Positions 35,464 through 44,524 of a stretch of DNA of 64,000 nt are shown here, piece after piece. Made by a program: the position numbers and the translations under genes. Below the pieces are notes generated by a model, which worked only from the letters and a program-made list of their open reading frames with translations, was not told the origin of the DNA and searched no databases. Source of the DNA: Kitasatospora kifunensis (GTDB taxonomy: Bacteria > Actinomycetota > Actinomycetes > Streptomycetales > Streptomycetaceae); contig NZ_JACHJV010000003.1 in NCBI RefSeq assembly GCF_014203855.1, positions 124,001 to 188,000 of the forward strand. Reading direction: 5' to 3'. Within the stretch, counting starts at the first letter, position 1, and every line of letters starts with the position of its first letter.

Positions 35464-35615
35464 CCAGGCGCCGGATTCAGACGAGGGCAGCGAGCACCGA
35501 AAGTGCTTCCGGTGCACGGATATTGAGTCATCGGACTCGACAACCGGTCAACACCCGCGGTGGCGGCGAGGGAGACCGGCGTGGTGCGTCGTACGCGCGG
35601 CCCGCGCCTCGCACT

Positions 35616-35648
35616 GGCGCCGCCGTCCAACACCCCGACGGCGGCGCC
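35616..35648 (-). terminator. Hairpin terminator of the bulb-lectin gene
   Basis: GGCGCCGCCGTC and GACGGCGGCGCC form a perfect 12-bp stem, 16 bases beyond the stop at 35664. Confidence 0.65.
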
Positions 35649-35663
35649 GGCGCGAGGGAGTGA

Positions 35664-36212
35664 TCAGCTCTGGCTGTCCCACAGGTAGCCGCCGTTGCAC
35701 GTGTACTGGCCGGTGCCGCTGGACCGGTAGACCACGAGGTTGCCATCGGTCTGGAAGCACACATAGGCACCGGGATTCCCGCCGGTCCGCGAGTTCCACA
35801 GGGCGTTGCTGCCCGAGTAGACCACGAAGTTGCCGTCGGTCTGCATATCCGCAACGGTGGTTGCGGAGTTCGCCGTGCCGCTGTACCAGAGCGCCGCGCC
35901 GGTGGGTCCGTAGACCACCAGGTTGCCGTCGGTCTGCATCGCCAGTTCGTAGCTACCGGAGCAGAGGTTGACGCCCTCGCCGAGGCTGGTGCCGGGAGTG
36001 ATGGCGATGTTTCCGCTGGTGCTGACGGTGCAGTTGGTGAAGGCGTCGGGGTGGACCGCCGCCGGTGCCGCGTGGAGGTTCTGGGAGGTGAGGCTGAGCA
36101 CCGGCGCCTTGGTGGAGGCGGTCGCGGTGCCGGGAACCGCGAGGGCCGCCACGGCCACGGCGGCGAGCGCGGTGGCGACACGTGCGGCTGACAGCGCCTG
36201 ACGGAGAGGCAT
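35664..36212 (-). CDS. Secreted bulb-type (D-mannose-binding) lectin protein
   Basis: 182 residues. Signal peptide 1-33 (ending TATAS). The body is a B-lectin domain with three QxDGNxVxY-type repeats: MQTDGNLVVY, MQTDGNFVVY and FQTDGNLVVY, the mannose-binding signature. Two Cys pairs (NCTVS/NLCSG; YVCFQ/YTCNG) may be disulfides. Likely binds mannose or related glycans outside the cell; some actinomycete members are antibacterial lectin-like bacteriocins. ATG 36212 follows AGAAAGG. Own terminator. Confidence 0.85.
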   Translation of the reverse strand: MPLRQALSAARVATALAAVAVAALAVPGTATASTKAPVLSLTSQNLHAAPAAVHPDAFTNCTVSTSGNIAITPGTSLGEGVNLCSGSYELAMQTDGNLVVYGPTGAALWYSGTANSATTVADMQTDGNFVVYSGSNALWNSRTGGNPGAYVCFQTDGNLVVYRSSGTGQYTCNGGYLWDSQS

Positions 36213-36518
36213 TGGGGGGTGCCTTTCTGCTCGATGGTGGGCCTGCTGCGAGGCCGTCCAAGGATTAGCAGACCAACCTCAACTTCCCTCGGATACAAGG
36301 TTGTTCGATCATGGACTGGCCTGATCTCGGCACAGTCTGTCCAACCCGCCCGTCTTGACGCGCCGACCCGGATCCGCCCATGGGGCGAGGCCGTCGCGGA
36401 CCGGACCTTCAGCGCTGCCCCGGGCCACCGACCCGGGACGGCGCGGCAGCCGGTCCGGTCGGCCGGTGGCGACGGGCCGCCATCATGGCGTCTCGGACGT
36501 GGCGGGCCTGACGGAACG
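36213..36518. other. Intergenic, no gene recognised
   Basis: Upstream region of the lectin gene and downstream of the HEAT-like gene. CCCGGG-ccaccga-CCCGGG near 36419-36437 is a possible terminator. Nothing else seen. Confidence 0.4.
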
Positions 36519-39500
36519 TCACTCCTGAGCGGTCCAGGTGCTCAAGGCGCGATCGCGGACATCGGCCTGCGGATGTCGACGCAGGGCGTGCAGGGCCGCC
36601 CGCCACTCCCCCGACCACTGTTGGCCGGGGCCGTACAGGGCCACCAGTCTGGCCGCGAACAGCCCGGCGGCGAGGCCGCCGTCCTCCGTCAACCGACGGA
36701 CGGCCACCGGCGTGTGCTCCCCCGGCGGCGTCCGATCGTCGTCCGGACGCAGCGCCTCGGCCAGCTTGCCGGCGAGCAGCGGGCGATCGGTCAACACGGC
36801 TGCCAGCGCCATGAGTTCGTCACCAATGGTCGCGGAGTTCAGGTCGATGGCGTGGCACAACCGAGGGGCGGCCTGCGGGACCAGGGACGGCTCGGTCATC
36901 AGCAGGGCGGCCACGGCGCGGGCCCTCGCCCGACTGTCGGCCGTCGCTTCCGAGCTGTAGAAGTACCCGCTGCTGAACTGCGCGATCCGCTGGCGGGCCG
37001 CCTCGTCCCGGCCCTCGTCGTCCGTCGGTCCACCGGCCCGGACGGCTTCGATCAGGCGGCTCAGGGTCTGCTCCAGCAGGCTCCCCGGGGCGACGCCGCC
37101 GAACGGGTGCGGCGCATCCGACCAGGCGATCGCACTCACCGCCCGCGCGGCCGGCCGCCACCGCTCCCGCTCGGCCAGGTCCGTGACCACGGGGACCAGA
37201 GCGGCCACCGCCTGCGGGGCGTAACGTCCCCACACCGCGAGCTTCCCCGCGCCCATGGCCGCGACCAGGCTGTCCTCGGCGAGGGCCAGCCGGCCGACCA
37301 GTTCCGCGTAGCGGCGGCGGTCGCCCGCCGGCAGTCCATGCGGGTGGAGCTCACCGGCGAGCACCGTCCGCAGCTCGGAGGTGCCCTCGGCGACCTCCGT
37401 CAGCACGTCCCAGAGCGGGAGGTCGGCGGGCCGCGCCACCGCCTGCTCCACCACCACCCGCCGCACGTCCTGGTGCTGCTCCGGGTTCCGGTAGGCCGCC
37501 TGAAGCAGCGCGGTCGCCTCGGGCAGTGGCAGGTGGGCGGCGGCGAGCCGGACCGCCTGCTTGCGGCTGGTCACTTTGGTCGTCGGATCGGTCACGATCC
37601 GGGCCAGGGCCGGGCCGAGCTCGTCCGCCGGGGTGAACCGGGCGGCGCGGCCGGCCGCGTACACCGCGACCCGGGCGCGCTCGTCGCCGACGTACCCGAG
37701 CAGCACGGGCAGCGCCTCGGCGGGCCGCGCCGTCCAGGGCAGCGCGGCGAGGGCGGCCTCGGAGAGCACCACGTCGGTGCAGTCGACGTACCGGAGCAGC
37801 AGTTCCCGGCCGTGGCCGGGCAGGTGCGCGGCGGCCCGCAGGGCGGTGGCCCGCTGCTCGGGCGTCGCCGTGGTGTCGTCCACCGTGTGGGACACCGCTG
37901 CGGCGGCGGACCGCACCTGACGGTCCGTCCAGCGGTCGGCGGCGGTGAGGTCGAGCGGCACCGGGGCGAGCGGGCCCGGGGCGAGCGGGCCCGGGGCGAG
38001 CGGGCCCGGCGAACTGCTCCAGGTGGCGAGCAGCGGGGCGAGCAGATCGGTGCGGTCCCGGGTCAGCACCGCCTGCACGGCCGGGAGCGCGGCGGCTGCG
38101 GGCTCGACCTCGACCAGGCGGGCCACCCGTTCCCCACGGGTGGCGGGGTCGGCGAGCAGGTGGGTCACCGCCCGTCCGAACTCCTGGTCATCGACCGTAA
38201 CCCGCTCCAACAAGCCAACCACCGAAGGAAGTTGACGTGAGGCAGGATGCAATCCGTCGACGAACGCGAGCAGCAGTGAGGTCGACCGCTCCAGCGCCGG
38301 CCGCAGCTCGGCCGCCACCGCCGCCTGCCGCTCCCGCGGGAAGACCGGCGCGGTCAGGGCGATCCTCTCGATCGTGCGGACGGCCCAGTCGACCAGGTCC
38401 CGGGCGGTGCCGCCGGCGTGCTCGGCCAGTACGGAGCAGGCCAGCAGGGCGAGGCGGGTCCGGGTGTACGGCGAACAGTCGCGCGCGGTCAGCGCGTCCT
38501 CGGCGAGGCGCGCCAGGAGTTCGGCCGCGTCGGCCTCGAAGAGCTTCGGCGGTACGGCGGCGACCGCCGCCAGGACCTCGGCCCGTACCGGGTCCCGTTC
38601 GTTCCGCAGGCACTGGAGCAGGACCAGGGCTTCCCGGACCGCGCTCGACGCGCCGGACGCTCCGGCCTGCACCACCACTTGCCCCCAGGCGTGGCCCCGG
38701 TCCCAGGACTCCACCGTCCTGGTCTCCGCCAGCAGCCGGGGCAGCGCCTCGGCGCTCGGGAGGTGGACGAGCAGGTCCAGCGCCTCGGGGTCCTCGGCCA
38801 GCCGGGCCCTGGCCCGGGCGATCCGTTCCGGCGCGGGCAGGGTGGCCAGCACCTCTCCGGAGTACCCACGAGGGTAGATCTTCGACACAGCCACCACCGC
38901 ATCGTGCAGCGCCACCCTGGCAACCGGCGGCAGTTGGCGCGACAGCGCCGCATGGTCGGCGGGGCTGCGGTAGGCCAGTTCGGTGAGCAGCGGCAGCGGA
39001 ACCGCCGCCAGCCGACGGGCGAGCGCGGGCCGCAGCACCGGATCATGCCGATCCCGATCGGCGGCCACCAGCACCCGGGCGGTCCGCTGCGGGTCGTGAG
39101 CGGCCAAGGCCGCGAACCTGTCGCGCAACGGCGCGGGGAAGGTCGACCGGTACTGCGTGGCGGGGTGACGCTCCAGCAGATCCAGTGCCCTCCCGGGCAG
39201 CCGGCCGGCGGCGGCGCCCAGCCCAACGGCGTTCCGCCGCCAGAATCCCGCCCGCTCCGCGCTGGGCAGTTCGGTGAGCCGGCGGTCCGCCTCGTCCAGC
39301 ACCGCTGCCGGGTGACGCTCCCCGAGCCACCGGGTGAAGGTGACGGCATGGGCCAGTCCGGGCAGTTCACGCGCCACGAACGCGGGCGAGCAGACCGGCA
39401 GCAGCCGCCCCGCCTCGGCGGATCCCCACCGCTCCCGGACGACAGGCACCAGCCGTTCGGCCACCGCCGGCCGGCCGGCCTTCAGGACGGCGCGGATCAG

Positions 39501-39836
39501 CTCGTCCCGGACCGCGGTCGGGGCGGTGCGGATGGCCTGCTCCACCACCTCGTCCGCCAGCGGGAGTTCACGCACGGCCCGGTGGGCGTAACGGCGCACC
39601 ACTGGATCGGGGTCGGTCAACCTGCCTAGCAGGTAATGGAGTTGTTTCCCAGCCAGGGCCGCGAGCGCGGCGATTCGCTGCTCGTAGGGGCCACCTGTGG
39701 CCAACTCGTCGAGAAGGGAGGCAAGTTGGCCCTGCTCCGCGAGACGGTGGGCGGCGCGGGCGACCTCGCGCAGGCGCAGGGCATGGGGCAAGGACTCGAC
39801 ATCGGCGAGCAGCCGATCGGCAGTGAACTGAAGCAT
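36519..39836 (-). CDS. Large HEAT-repeat-like protein
   Basis: 1105 residues, no signal peptide or membrane segment. Almost wholly alpha-helical with repeating pairs such as LTDPDPVVRRYAHRAVRELP and LGYVGDERARVAVYAAGRAA, the HEAT/Armadillo pattern (Asp/Pro turn, Val, Arg). A superhelical scaffold for protein binding is likely. A short low-complexity insert with three GPLAP units at about residues 620-636 divides the protein and corresponds to a 15-base tandem repeat near 37970-38010. No catalytic motif. Partner unknown; the gene stands alone. Start ATG 39836 precedes the first helix; the ribosome-binding site is weak. Confidence 0.75.
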   Translation of the reverse strand: MLQFTADRLLADVESLPHALRLREVARAAHRLAEQGQLASLLDELATGGPYEQRIAALAALAGKQLHYLLGRLTDPDPVVRRYAHRAVRELPLADEVVEQAIRTAPTAVRDELIRAVLKAGRPAVAERLVPVVRERWGSAEAGRLLPVCSPAFVARELPGLAHAVTFTRWLGERHPAAVLDEADRRLTELPSAERAGFWRRNAVGLGAAAGRLPGRALDLLERHPATQYRSTFPAPLRDRFAALAAHDPQRTARVLVAADRDRHDPVLRPALARRLAAVPLPLLTELAYRSPADHAALSRQLPPVARVALHDAVVAVSKIYPRGYSGEVLATLPAPERIARARARLAEDPEALDLLVHLPSAEALPRLLAETRTVESWDRGHAWGQVVVQAGASGASSAVREALVLLQCLRNERDPVRAEVLAAVAAVPPKLFEADAAELLARLAEDALTARDCSPYTRTRLALLACSVLAEHAGGTARDLVDWAVRTIERIALTAPVFPRERQAAVAAELRPALERSTSLLLAFVDGLHPASRQLPSVVGLLERVTVDDQEFGRAVTHLLADPATRGERVARLVEVEPAAAALPAVQAVLTRDRTDLLAPLLATWSSSPGPLAPGPLAPGPLAPVPLDLTAADRWTDRQVRSAAAAVSHTVDDTTATPEQRATALRAAAHLPGHGRELLLRYVDCTDVVLSEAALAALPWTARPAEALPVLLGYVGDERARVAVYAAGRAARFTPADELGPALARIVTDPTTKVTSRKQAVRLAAAHLPLPEATALLQAAYRNPEQHQDVRRVVVEQAVARPADLPLWDVLTEVAEGTSELRTVLAGELHPHGLPAGDRRRYAELVGRLALAEDSLVAAMGAGKLAVWGRYAPQAVAALVPVVTDLAERERWRPAARAVSAIAWSDAPHPFGGVAPGSLLEQTLSRLIEAVRAGGPTDDEGRDEAARQRIAQFSSGYFYSSEATADSRARARAVAALLMTEPSLVPQAAPRLCHAIDLNSATIGDELMALAAVLTDRPLLAGKLAEALRPDDDRTPPGEHTPVAVRRLTEDGGLAAGLFAARLVALYGPGQQWSGEWRAALHALRRHPQADVRDRALSTWTAQE

Positions 39837-39949
39837 CGCCAGCGATTCTGCCGCCCGGGCACCAGCGCCGCACCCGATTTTCTCCGGACCTCCCCCGCAG
39901 CCGACCGGACGCCCTCACGGCGTCCTGGTCGAACGCGAAGAGCATCTGC

Positions 39950-40096
39950 ATGAACCTCCGCGACATCCTGCAGAACCCCGACGAGCACGTCCGCTTCGTG
40001 GCCTACCTCGACAAGCTGCTGAGGCCTCTCCTTGGCCGAGATCGAGCAGGCACCTGCCTGATCCGCGCGACTGATCCACCCGGCCCCGCTGCATGA
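39950..40096 (+). other. Short frame, possible C-terminal gene fragment
   Basis: MNLRDILQNPDEHVRFVAYL, DKLLRP then, in the next frame, SLAEIEQAPA and a stop. The two pieces together look like the helical end of a protein with a frameshift at about 40025. No ribosome-binding site. Low certainty. Confidence 0.25.
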
Positions 40097-40142
40097 TCGG
40101 CGCGGTAGTGAAAATCGACTGGCCCGAAGGGAACGGGGGCGC

Positions 40143-40148
40143 TAGCGT
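40143..40148 (+). promoter_or_regulatory. Candidate -10 box for a leaderless transcript
   Basis: TAGCGT, 7 bases before the GTG at 40156; no ribosome-binding site between. An upstream ATCGACT-like -35 is weak. Confidence 0.4.
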
Positions 40149-40155
40149 GCGCCCG

Positions 40156-41157
40156 GTGAATCTTGAACCGGGGCAGACTGTGCCCGCCGTGCCCGTTCCA
40201 CTCGATGCCGAACTCCAGGTCGCTTATGACGCCTACATGGCGGAGGAGCCGGAGCTGGCGCCGATGAGCCTCGAAATGCTGGCGGGGATCCGCGCGGAGG
40301 TCGACGCCGCGGTGGCGGCGCTTGCGGACCTCAGCTGTGGCGGGCGCTTCACCGTCTCCCAGCCGTCGGTGCCCGGCCTGGACGGCGACCCCGAGATCCC
40401 GCTGCTGGTCTGCACGCCCGCCGGCGCGCCCACGTCGCGGCCGGTGCTCTACTTCATGCACGGCGGCGGCTTCTTCTGCAACGATCACCGCACCGGGCTC
40501 GACCAACTGCTCGACATGGCCGAGCGATTCGGAGCCACACTGATCTCCGTTGGCTACCGGCTCGCGCCCGAGCACCCCTACCCCGCCCAGATCAACGACG
40601 CCTACGCCGGTCTGCTGTGGGCCGCCGACCACGCGGACGAACTCGGCATCGACCCGCACCGCATCGTCGTCACGGGCTACAGCGCCGGCGGCGGCCTCAG
40701 CGCCGCGCTCGCCCTGACCGTGCGCGACAAGGGCGGCCCCCACCTGCTCGGCCAACTGCTGATCTCCCCCATGCTCGACGACCGCAACGACAGCGCCTCG
40801 GCCATGCAGATGGACGGAATCGAATTCTGGGACCGCAGCCACAACAGGTTCGGCTGGAACTCGCTCCTCGGCGACGTCCAGGACGGAGCGGACGTGCCGC
40901 AGTACGCTGCGCCGGCACGCGCCACCGACCTGACCGGCTTGACGCCGGCGTTCCTCGACGTCGGCTCCGCGGAATGTCTGCGCGACGAGATCCTCGCCTA
41001 CGCCGACCGGATCTGGCAGGCCGGCGGCAAGGCCGAGCTGCACGTGTGGCCCGGCGGAATCCACGCCTTCGACCGGGAGGTCCCCGAGGCACGGATCAGC
41101 AAGGCCGCCGTCGCGGCGCGCCACAACTGGCTCGAGCGACTCCTCGCCAGCGACTGA
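40156..41157 (+). CDS. Alpha/beta hydrolase fold-3 (HSL-family) esterase
   Basis: 333 residues. Oxyanion motif HGGGF (102-106), nucleophile Ser176 in VTGYSAGGG, acid near Asp277 (SAECLRDE) and His303 (GGIHAFD), the hormone-sensitive-lipase layout. Cytosolic. Acts on small acyl esters. I place the start at GTG 40156, likely leaderless, although an in-frame ATG exists at 40093. Confidence 0.88.
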   Translation: MNLEPGQTVPAVPVPLDAELQVAYDAYMAEEPELAPMSLEMLAGIRAEVDAAVAALADLSCGGRFTVSQPSVPGLDGDPEIPLLVCTPAGAPTSRPVLYFMHGGGFFCNDHRTGLDQLLDMAERFGATLISVGYRLAPEHPYPAQINDAYAGLLWAADHADELGIDPHRIVVTGYSAGGGLSAALALTVRDKGGPHLLGQLLISPMLDDRNDSASAMQMDGIEFWDRSHNRFGWNSLLGDVQDGADVPQYAAPARATDLTGLTPAFLDVGSAECLRDEILAYADRIWQAGGKAELHVWPGGIHAFDREVPEARISKAAVAARHNWLERLLASD

Positions 41158-41289
41158 AGGTCCCTCCGCCAGTAGTCGGTGGCGGGATGGGCGACGTGCC
41201 GGCCCGGGTTTCACACCAAGGCCCGCGGCCGGGCGCTGTCGCATGTTCGGTAGAGCGCGAGGACCGCAGTCCGTCGACGCTGCCGCGCC

Positions 41290-41560
41290 CACGACCCGGC
41301 GTCGGAGATCCTCTTGCACCTGCGGCGAGGGCAGCCGGGCGTCCGGAGCCCCGACCGGCTGGATCGTGGTTCTCATAGCCGAGGCGCTCGGTCATCTCCG
41401 CTTCCAGGGCCCGTTCCAGCACTGCCCTGGTGATCCGTCAGTAGCCCGCCCTCACCCAGCAGAGCCGCCCCCGAGGCATCGGCGCGGTCCATCAGCCGCT
41501 CGACCACCTCGTCCACCAGCGTGTCCGTCTCGGTGTCTGTCACATGCATGGTGGGCTGCG
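41290..41560 (-). pseudogene. N-terminal remnant of an IS256-type transposase
   Basis: Minus strand gives DTLVDEVVERLMDRADASGA, LLGEGGLLT, then after a frame change LERALEAEMTERLGYENHDP, AGRGSG, the opening of an IS256 mutator-type transposase. Broken by a frameshift and ending soon after. Confidence 0.65.
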
Positions 41561-41665
41561 CGTTTGCGGGTGATCGGTAAGACTGTCCTGTCCCGGCGAA
41601 GTCGGCACTGAGCGGGAACTCGGCAGCGGTTTTCCGGTCGAGTGACGGCCCGATGTCGCCGGCCG

Positions 41666-42247
41666 TCAGCGGAGCTCCGCGGCTGCCGCTCGGAGTTCGT
41701 CGAATGCGGCCCGCGTGTGGGGCGCCAGCTCGCCGGGGTCCTCGTCGCGGCTGGGGTCGGCCCACCGGGTGTATCCGAGCCTGAACGCGAGCACGCCGAG
41801 TTCGGCGGCCACGTGCGCCGTGGGATCTGCGACATTCCGTCTCTTCAACGCATCGACCATCGCCGCGGCCATGCCGATGCTCTTCAACGCGTTGCGCTCC
41901 TGCAACTCCGTGTTCGCCTCGATCGCCGCGTGCAGCAGCGGGCTGAGCTCGCGGTTGAACGACGTCATCTCGCCCGATGCTCGCTCGAGGCCGGCCGCGA
42001 CGGCCATCATCGGCGTCGCGTCCACGGGAGCGGCATCGATGCCCTCGGCCAGCAGGCGGCTGAGCGTCGTCTGTCCCGTTGTGAGGATCTCCCGCTTGTC
42101 GGCGAAGTGGCGGAAGAAGGTGCTCCGCGTGAGCCCTGCCCGCTCGGAGATCTGAGCGACCGTCGTTTCGTCATAGCCCTGCTCGGCGAACAGGCCGAGC
42201 GCCGCCATGACCAGGCGCTGTCGGGCATCGGGTTTCCATCTCGGCAT
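41666..42247 (-). CDS. TetR family regulator
   Basis: 193 residues. HTH: TTVAQISERAGLTRSTFFRH, followed by FADKREIL. All-helical C-terminus. Divergent from the NAD(P)-binding protein at 42332. Two dyads between them are its likely operators, so it probably represses both genes. Confidence 0.88.
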   Translation of the reverse strand: MPRWKPDARQRLVMAALGLFAEQGYDETTVAQISERAGLTRSTFFRHFADKREILTTGQTTLSRLLAEGIDAAPVDATPMMAVAAGLERASGEMTSFNRELSPLLHAAIEANTELQERNALKSIGMAAAMVDALKRRNVADPTAHVAAELGVLAFRLGYTRWADPSRDEDPGELAPHTRAAFDELRAAAAELR

Positions 42248-42262
42248 ATGGCCAGTCTAGAT

Positions 42263-42282
42263 GATGCGACATGTGTCGCATC
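42263..42282. promoter_or_regulatory. TetR operator O1 (perfect arms)
   Basis: GATGCGAC, ATGT, GTCGCATC: perfect 8-base inverted arms, 15 bases upstream of the TetR start. Confidence 0.65.
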
Positions 42283-42294
42283 GCGCTGTACAGT

Positions 42295-42314
42295 GATGGG
42301 ACACATGTCGCATC
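42295..42314. promoter_or_regulatory. TetR operator O2 (one mismatch)
   Basis: GATGGGAC, ACAT, GTCGCATC: same site with one mismatch, 32 bases from O1 (about three helical turns) and 17 bases before the ATG at 42332. TGTACAGT between them may hold a -10 box. Confidence 0.6.
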
Positions 42315-42331
42315 ACTTCTCGGAGCTCACC

Positions 42332-43213
42332 ATGCGCGTCTTCATCACCGGCGGCACGGGCCTGATCGGCTCTGCCGTCGTCGCCGAACTGCTCGCCGCC
42401 GGCCACTCGGTGACCGCCCTCGCCCGTTCCGACGCCTCCGCAGCCATCGCGAAAGCCGCCGGCGCCGGCGTGCTCCGTGGCGGGCTCGCCGACCTCGAGG
42501 TGCTACGAACCGGCGCGGAACAGGCGGACGGCGTCATCCACCTCGCCTTCAGCAACGACTTCAGCTCGCCCGACGCACTCGCGCGAGGGATCGCCGAGGA
42601 GAGCGCCGCACTCACGACCCTCGGCGACACCCTCGTCGGCACGGATCGGCCGCTCGTCACCGTGTCCGGCACGCCCCACGTGGCAGGACGCGCATCGACC
42701 GAGGAAGACCCGTTGCCACTGGACGGACCCGTCGGCGGGCGCAGCCGGTCGGTGACCCGCGCACTCGCACTCGCCTCACGCGGCGTGCGCAGCTCGGCGG
42801 TACGGCTGCCGCGCACGGTCCACAACCAGGGCCGGGGCGGGTTCGCCGGGCTGCTCACCGACATCGCCCGCCGCACCGGCGTCGCCGGCTACCCCGGAGA
42901 GGGTGCACAGCGCTGGCCCGCCGTTCACGCGCTCGACGCCGCCGTCCTGTTCCGGCTCGCGTTGGAGAAGGCTCCGGCCGGGAGCTCGTGGCACGCCGTT
43001 GCCGACGAAGGCGACTCGGTACGCGACATCGCCGCGGTCATCGGGCGGCGGCTCCAGCTTCCGGTCGAGCCGGTGCCGCAGGAGCGTTTCGGTCCCCTCG
43101 GCCCGGTCTTCGCGACCGACCAGCCCGCATCCAGCGGTCACACCCGCATCACTCTCGGCTGGGAGCCGACGCGTCCGGGCCTGCTCGACGACCTGGAGAA
43201 CATCGAAGCCTGA
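42332..43213 (+). CDS. NAD(P)-binding extended-SDR protein
   Basis: 293 residues. Rossmann motif FITGGTGLIGSAV at the N-terminus, ADGVIHLAF, and VSGTP at the catalytic-Ser strand. A typical YxxxK is not obvious after GRASTEEDPLPLD, as in many NAD(P)-dependent epimerase/dehydratase-like reductases of this type. WPAVHALDAA is the family's substrate-loop motif. ATG 42332 has GGAG 7 bases before it. Under the divergent TetR. Ends at a strong terminator. Confidence 0.85.
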   Translation: MRVFITGGTGLIGSAVVAELLAAGHSVTALARSDASAAIAKAAGAGVLRGGLADLEVLRTGAEQADGVIHLAFSNDFSSPDALARGIAEESAALTTLGDTLVGTDRPLVTVSGTPHVAGRASTEEDPLPLDGPVGGRSRSVTRALALASRGVRSSAVRLPRTVHNQGRGGFAGLLTDIARRTGVAGYPGEGAQRWPAVHALDAAVLFRLALEKAPAGSSWHAVADEGDSVRDIAAVIGRRLQLPVEPVPQERFGPLGPVFATDQPASSGHTRITLGWEPTRPGLLDDLENIEA

Positions 43214-43247
43214 GCCGGCCGCCGGACGACCGACGGTCGCAAAGAAC

Positions 43248-43280
43248 CCGGGTCCCGCTCGCCCACCGAGCGGGACCCGG
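43248..43280 (+). terminator. Perfect 14-bp stem terminator
   Basis: CCGGGTCCCGCTCG, CCCAC, CGAGCGGGACCCGG, 35 bases after the stop at 43213. Confidence 0.7.
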
Positions 43281-43319
43281 ACCTGCACCACCCAGGAAAC
43301 CCTCTTCCCGACACAGAAA

Positions 43320-43480
43320 TGACGGCACAACAGCCGTGGCAAACAACCGACACGGCCCGCCCGCCAACCGCCCGAGAAGCCGTGCCCTCACGGCGGAACG
43401 ACGGCTCCACCTTCAGCTCGTGCAACAGGGCGTGGAGTACAAGGAGGCGGCCCGGATCGTGGGGATCGACCCGAGGCACA
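43320..43480 (+). pseudogene. Possible HTH fragment of an IS30-like transposase
   Basis: In two frames the plus strand gives LTAERRLHLQLVQQGVEYKE, AARIVGID, resembling the N-terminal HTH of IS30-type transposases. Very short. Confidence 0.3.
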
Positions 43481-43506
43481 TCCTCTCGATCTCGGTTGTC
43501 GTGGTT

Positions 43507-43995
43507 CTACGAGGAGGCCGCGGGCAGGCTGGTGCGCTCCTTCTCCAGCAGGGCGGTGATGTGGCGGTGCAGGCCCTGCACGCTTTCGGCGCTGGCTTGG
43601 GCCACGATGGCGCGCTGGGCGGGGGTGAACGGGGAGTCGGGGCTGTAAAGGGTGCTGCGGGTGAAGCTGGTGGTGCCCTCGCCGTCCTCGGTGAGCTTGT
43701 ACCGCAGGCCCGCGCCGAGACGGTCGTCGATGAGGAGGGAGGACTTGGCGTACTCCTGGGCGACCACCCGCCAGAAGAGGTGCTGCTCGCTGCCGTCCTC
43801 GAGGACGCCGTACTCGTAGACCACATCGTCGATGCGGTAGGGGCGCTCGGTGACGCCGCCGACGCCGTGGCTGGCGACGTGCCACTCGGGCCAGAAGCGG
43901 GCCTGCGTGACAAGGTCGAAGACGAACCTGGCGGGGGCCTTGAAGGTGACGGTGTTGCTGTCGCCCACGGTCCAGTCGTTGTAATCGGTGCTCAT
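43507..43995 (-). CDS. SRPBCC (START-like) domain protein
   Basis: 162 residues. Opening VTFKAPARFVFDLVTQARFW and PEWH is the polyketide-cyclase/SRPBCC start; strands then LFWRVVAQEYAKSSLLIDDR; and a C-terminal long helix that closes the hydrophobic cavity. Ligand unknown. GAGGAGG precedes the ATG. Divergent from the HxlR regulator at 44102, which is likely its repressor. Confidence 0.8.
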   Translation of the reverse strand: MSTDYNDWTVGDSNTVTFKAPARFVFDLVTQARFWPEWHVASHGVGGVTERPYRIDDVVYEYGVLEDGSEQHLFWRVVAQEYAKSSLLIDDRLGAGLRYKLTEDGEGTTSFTRSTLYSPDSPFTPAQRAIVAQASAESVQGLHRHITALLEKERTSLPAASS

Positions 43996-44054
43996 GTCGA
44001 AACCTCCTCAGAGGAGCTTGTGCTCTCAAAATGAGAGTACACACGATATGAACG

Positions 44055-44071
44055 TACACGCAAAGTGTGTA
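44055..44071. promoter_or_regulatory. Candidate HxlR-binding dyad
   Basis: TACAC, 7 bases, GTGTA within the 106-base divergent intergenic region; a second GTACAC half-site lies at about 44037. This region is markedly AT-richer than its surroundings. Confidence 0.45.
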
Positions 44072-44101
44072 TATTCATTCACGGGAAGGAGTACGGCAAC
44101 G

Positions 44102-44524
44102 ATGAGTGACGAACGACGGCCGGGGCGCCAGGTGTCGGTCAACGAGGTGCTCGCGCGCGCCGGCGACGTGCGGGAGGCCTTCGACACCATCGCCAACACC
44201 TGGTCGCTGCTCATCCTGCTCGCACTGCGGGGCGGCACGCTGCGCTACAACGAACTCAAGCGCACCGTGGGTGGAGTCAGCGAGCGCCGGCTGTCGCAGA
44301 CGTTGAAGATGCTCGAACGCGACGGAGTGGTGGACCGGAAGCTGGTGCGTTCCATCCCGTCCCACGTCGAATACAGCCTCACCCCCACAGGCGAGGTGGT
44401 CGTCGACTCGCTCGGTGAGCTGTTGACCACGATCATCGGGTTCTCGCCACAGGTCGCAGCCGCGCGGCGGCGCTACGACGAGAAGCAGACCCAAGCCCAG
44501 GAGAACCCGGAGCAGAGCGCCTGA
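44102..44524 (+). CDS. HxlR family regulator
   Basis: 140 residues. Winged helix: LLILLALRGGTLRYNELKRT, GGVSERRLSQTLKMLERDGV, YSLTPTG. ATG 44102 with GGAAGGAG upstream; in-frame upstream codons from 43988 cross the promoter and are rejected. HxlR proteins usually respond to redox or electrophile stress, but no conserved Cys is seen here. Confidence 0.88.
   Translation: MSDERRPGRQVSVNEVLARAGDVREAFDTIANTWSLLILLALRGGTLRYNELKRTVGGVSERRLSQTLKMLERDGVVDRKLVRSIPSHVEYSLTPTGEVVVDSLGELLTTIIGFSPQVAAARRRYDEKQTQAQENPEQSA

Noticed and set aside
36219-38240. A 673-codon plus-strand frame opposite the HEAT-like gene
   Set aside because: Low-complexity translation (RRG, GQ, PRR runs), no ribosome-binding site, no motif; a shadow of the minus-strand gene.
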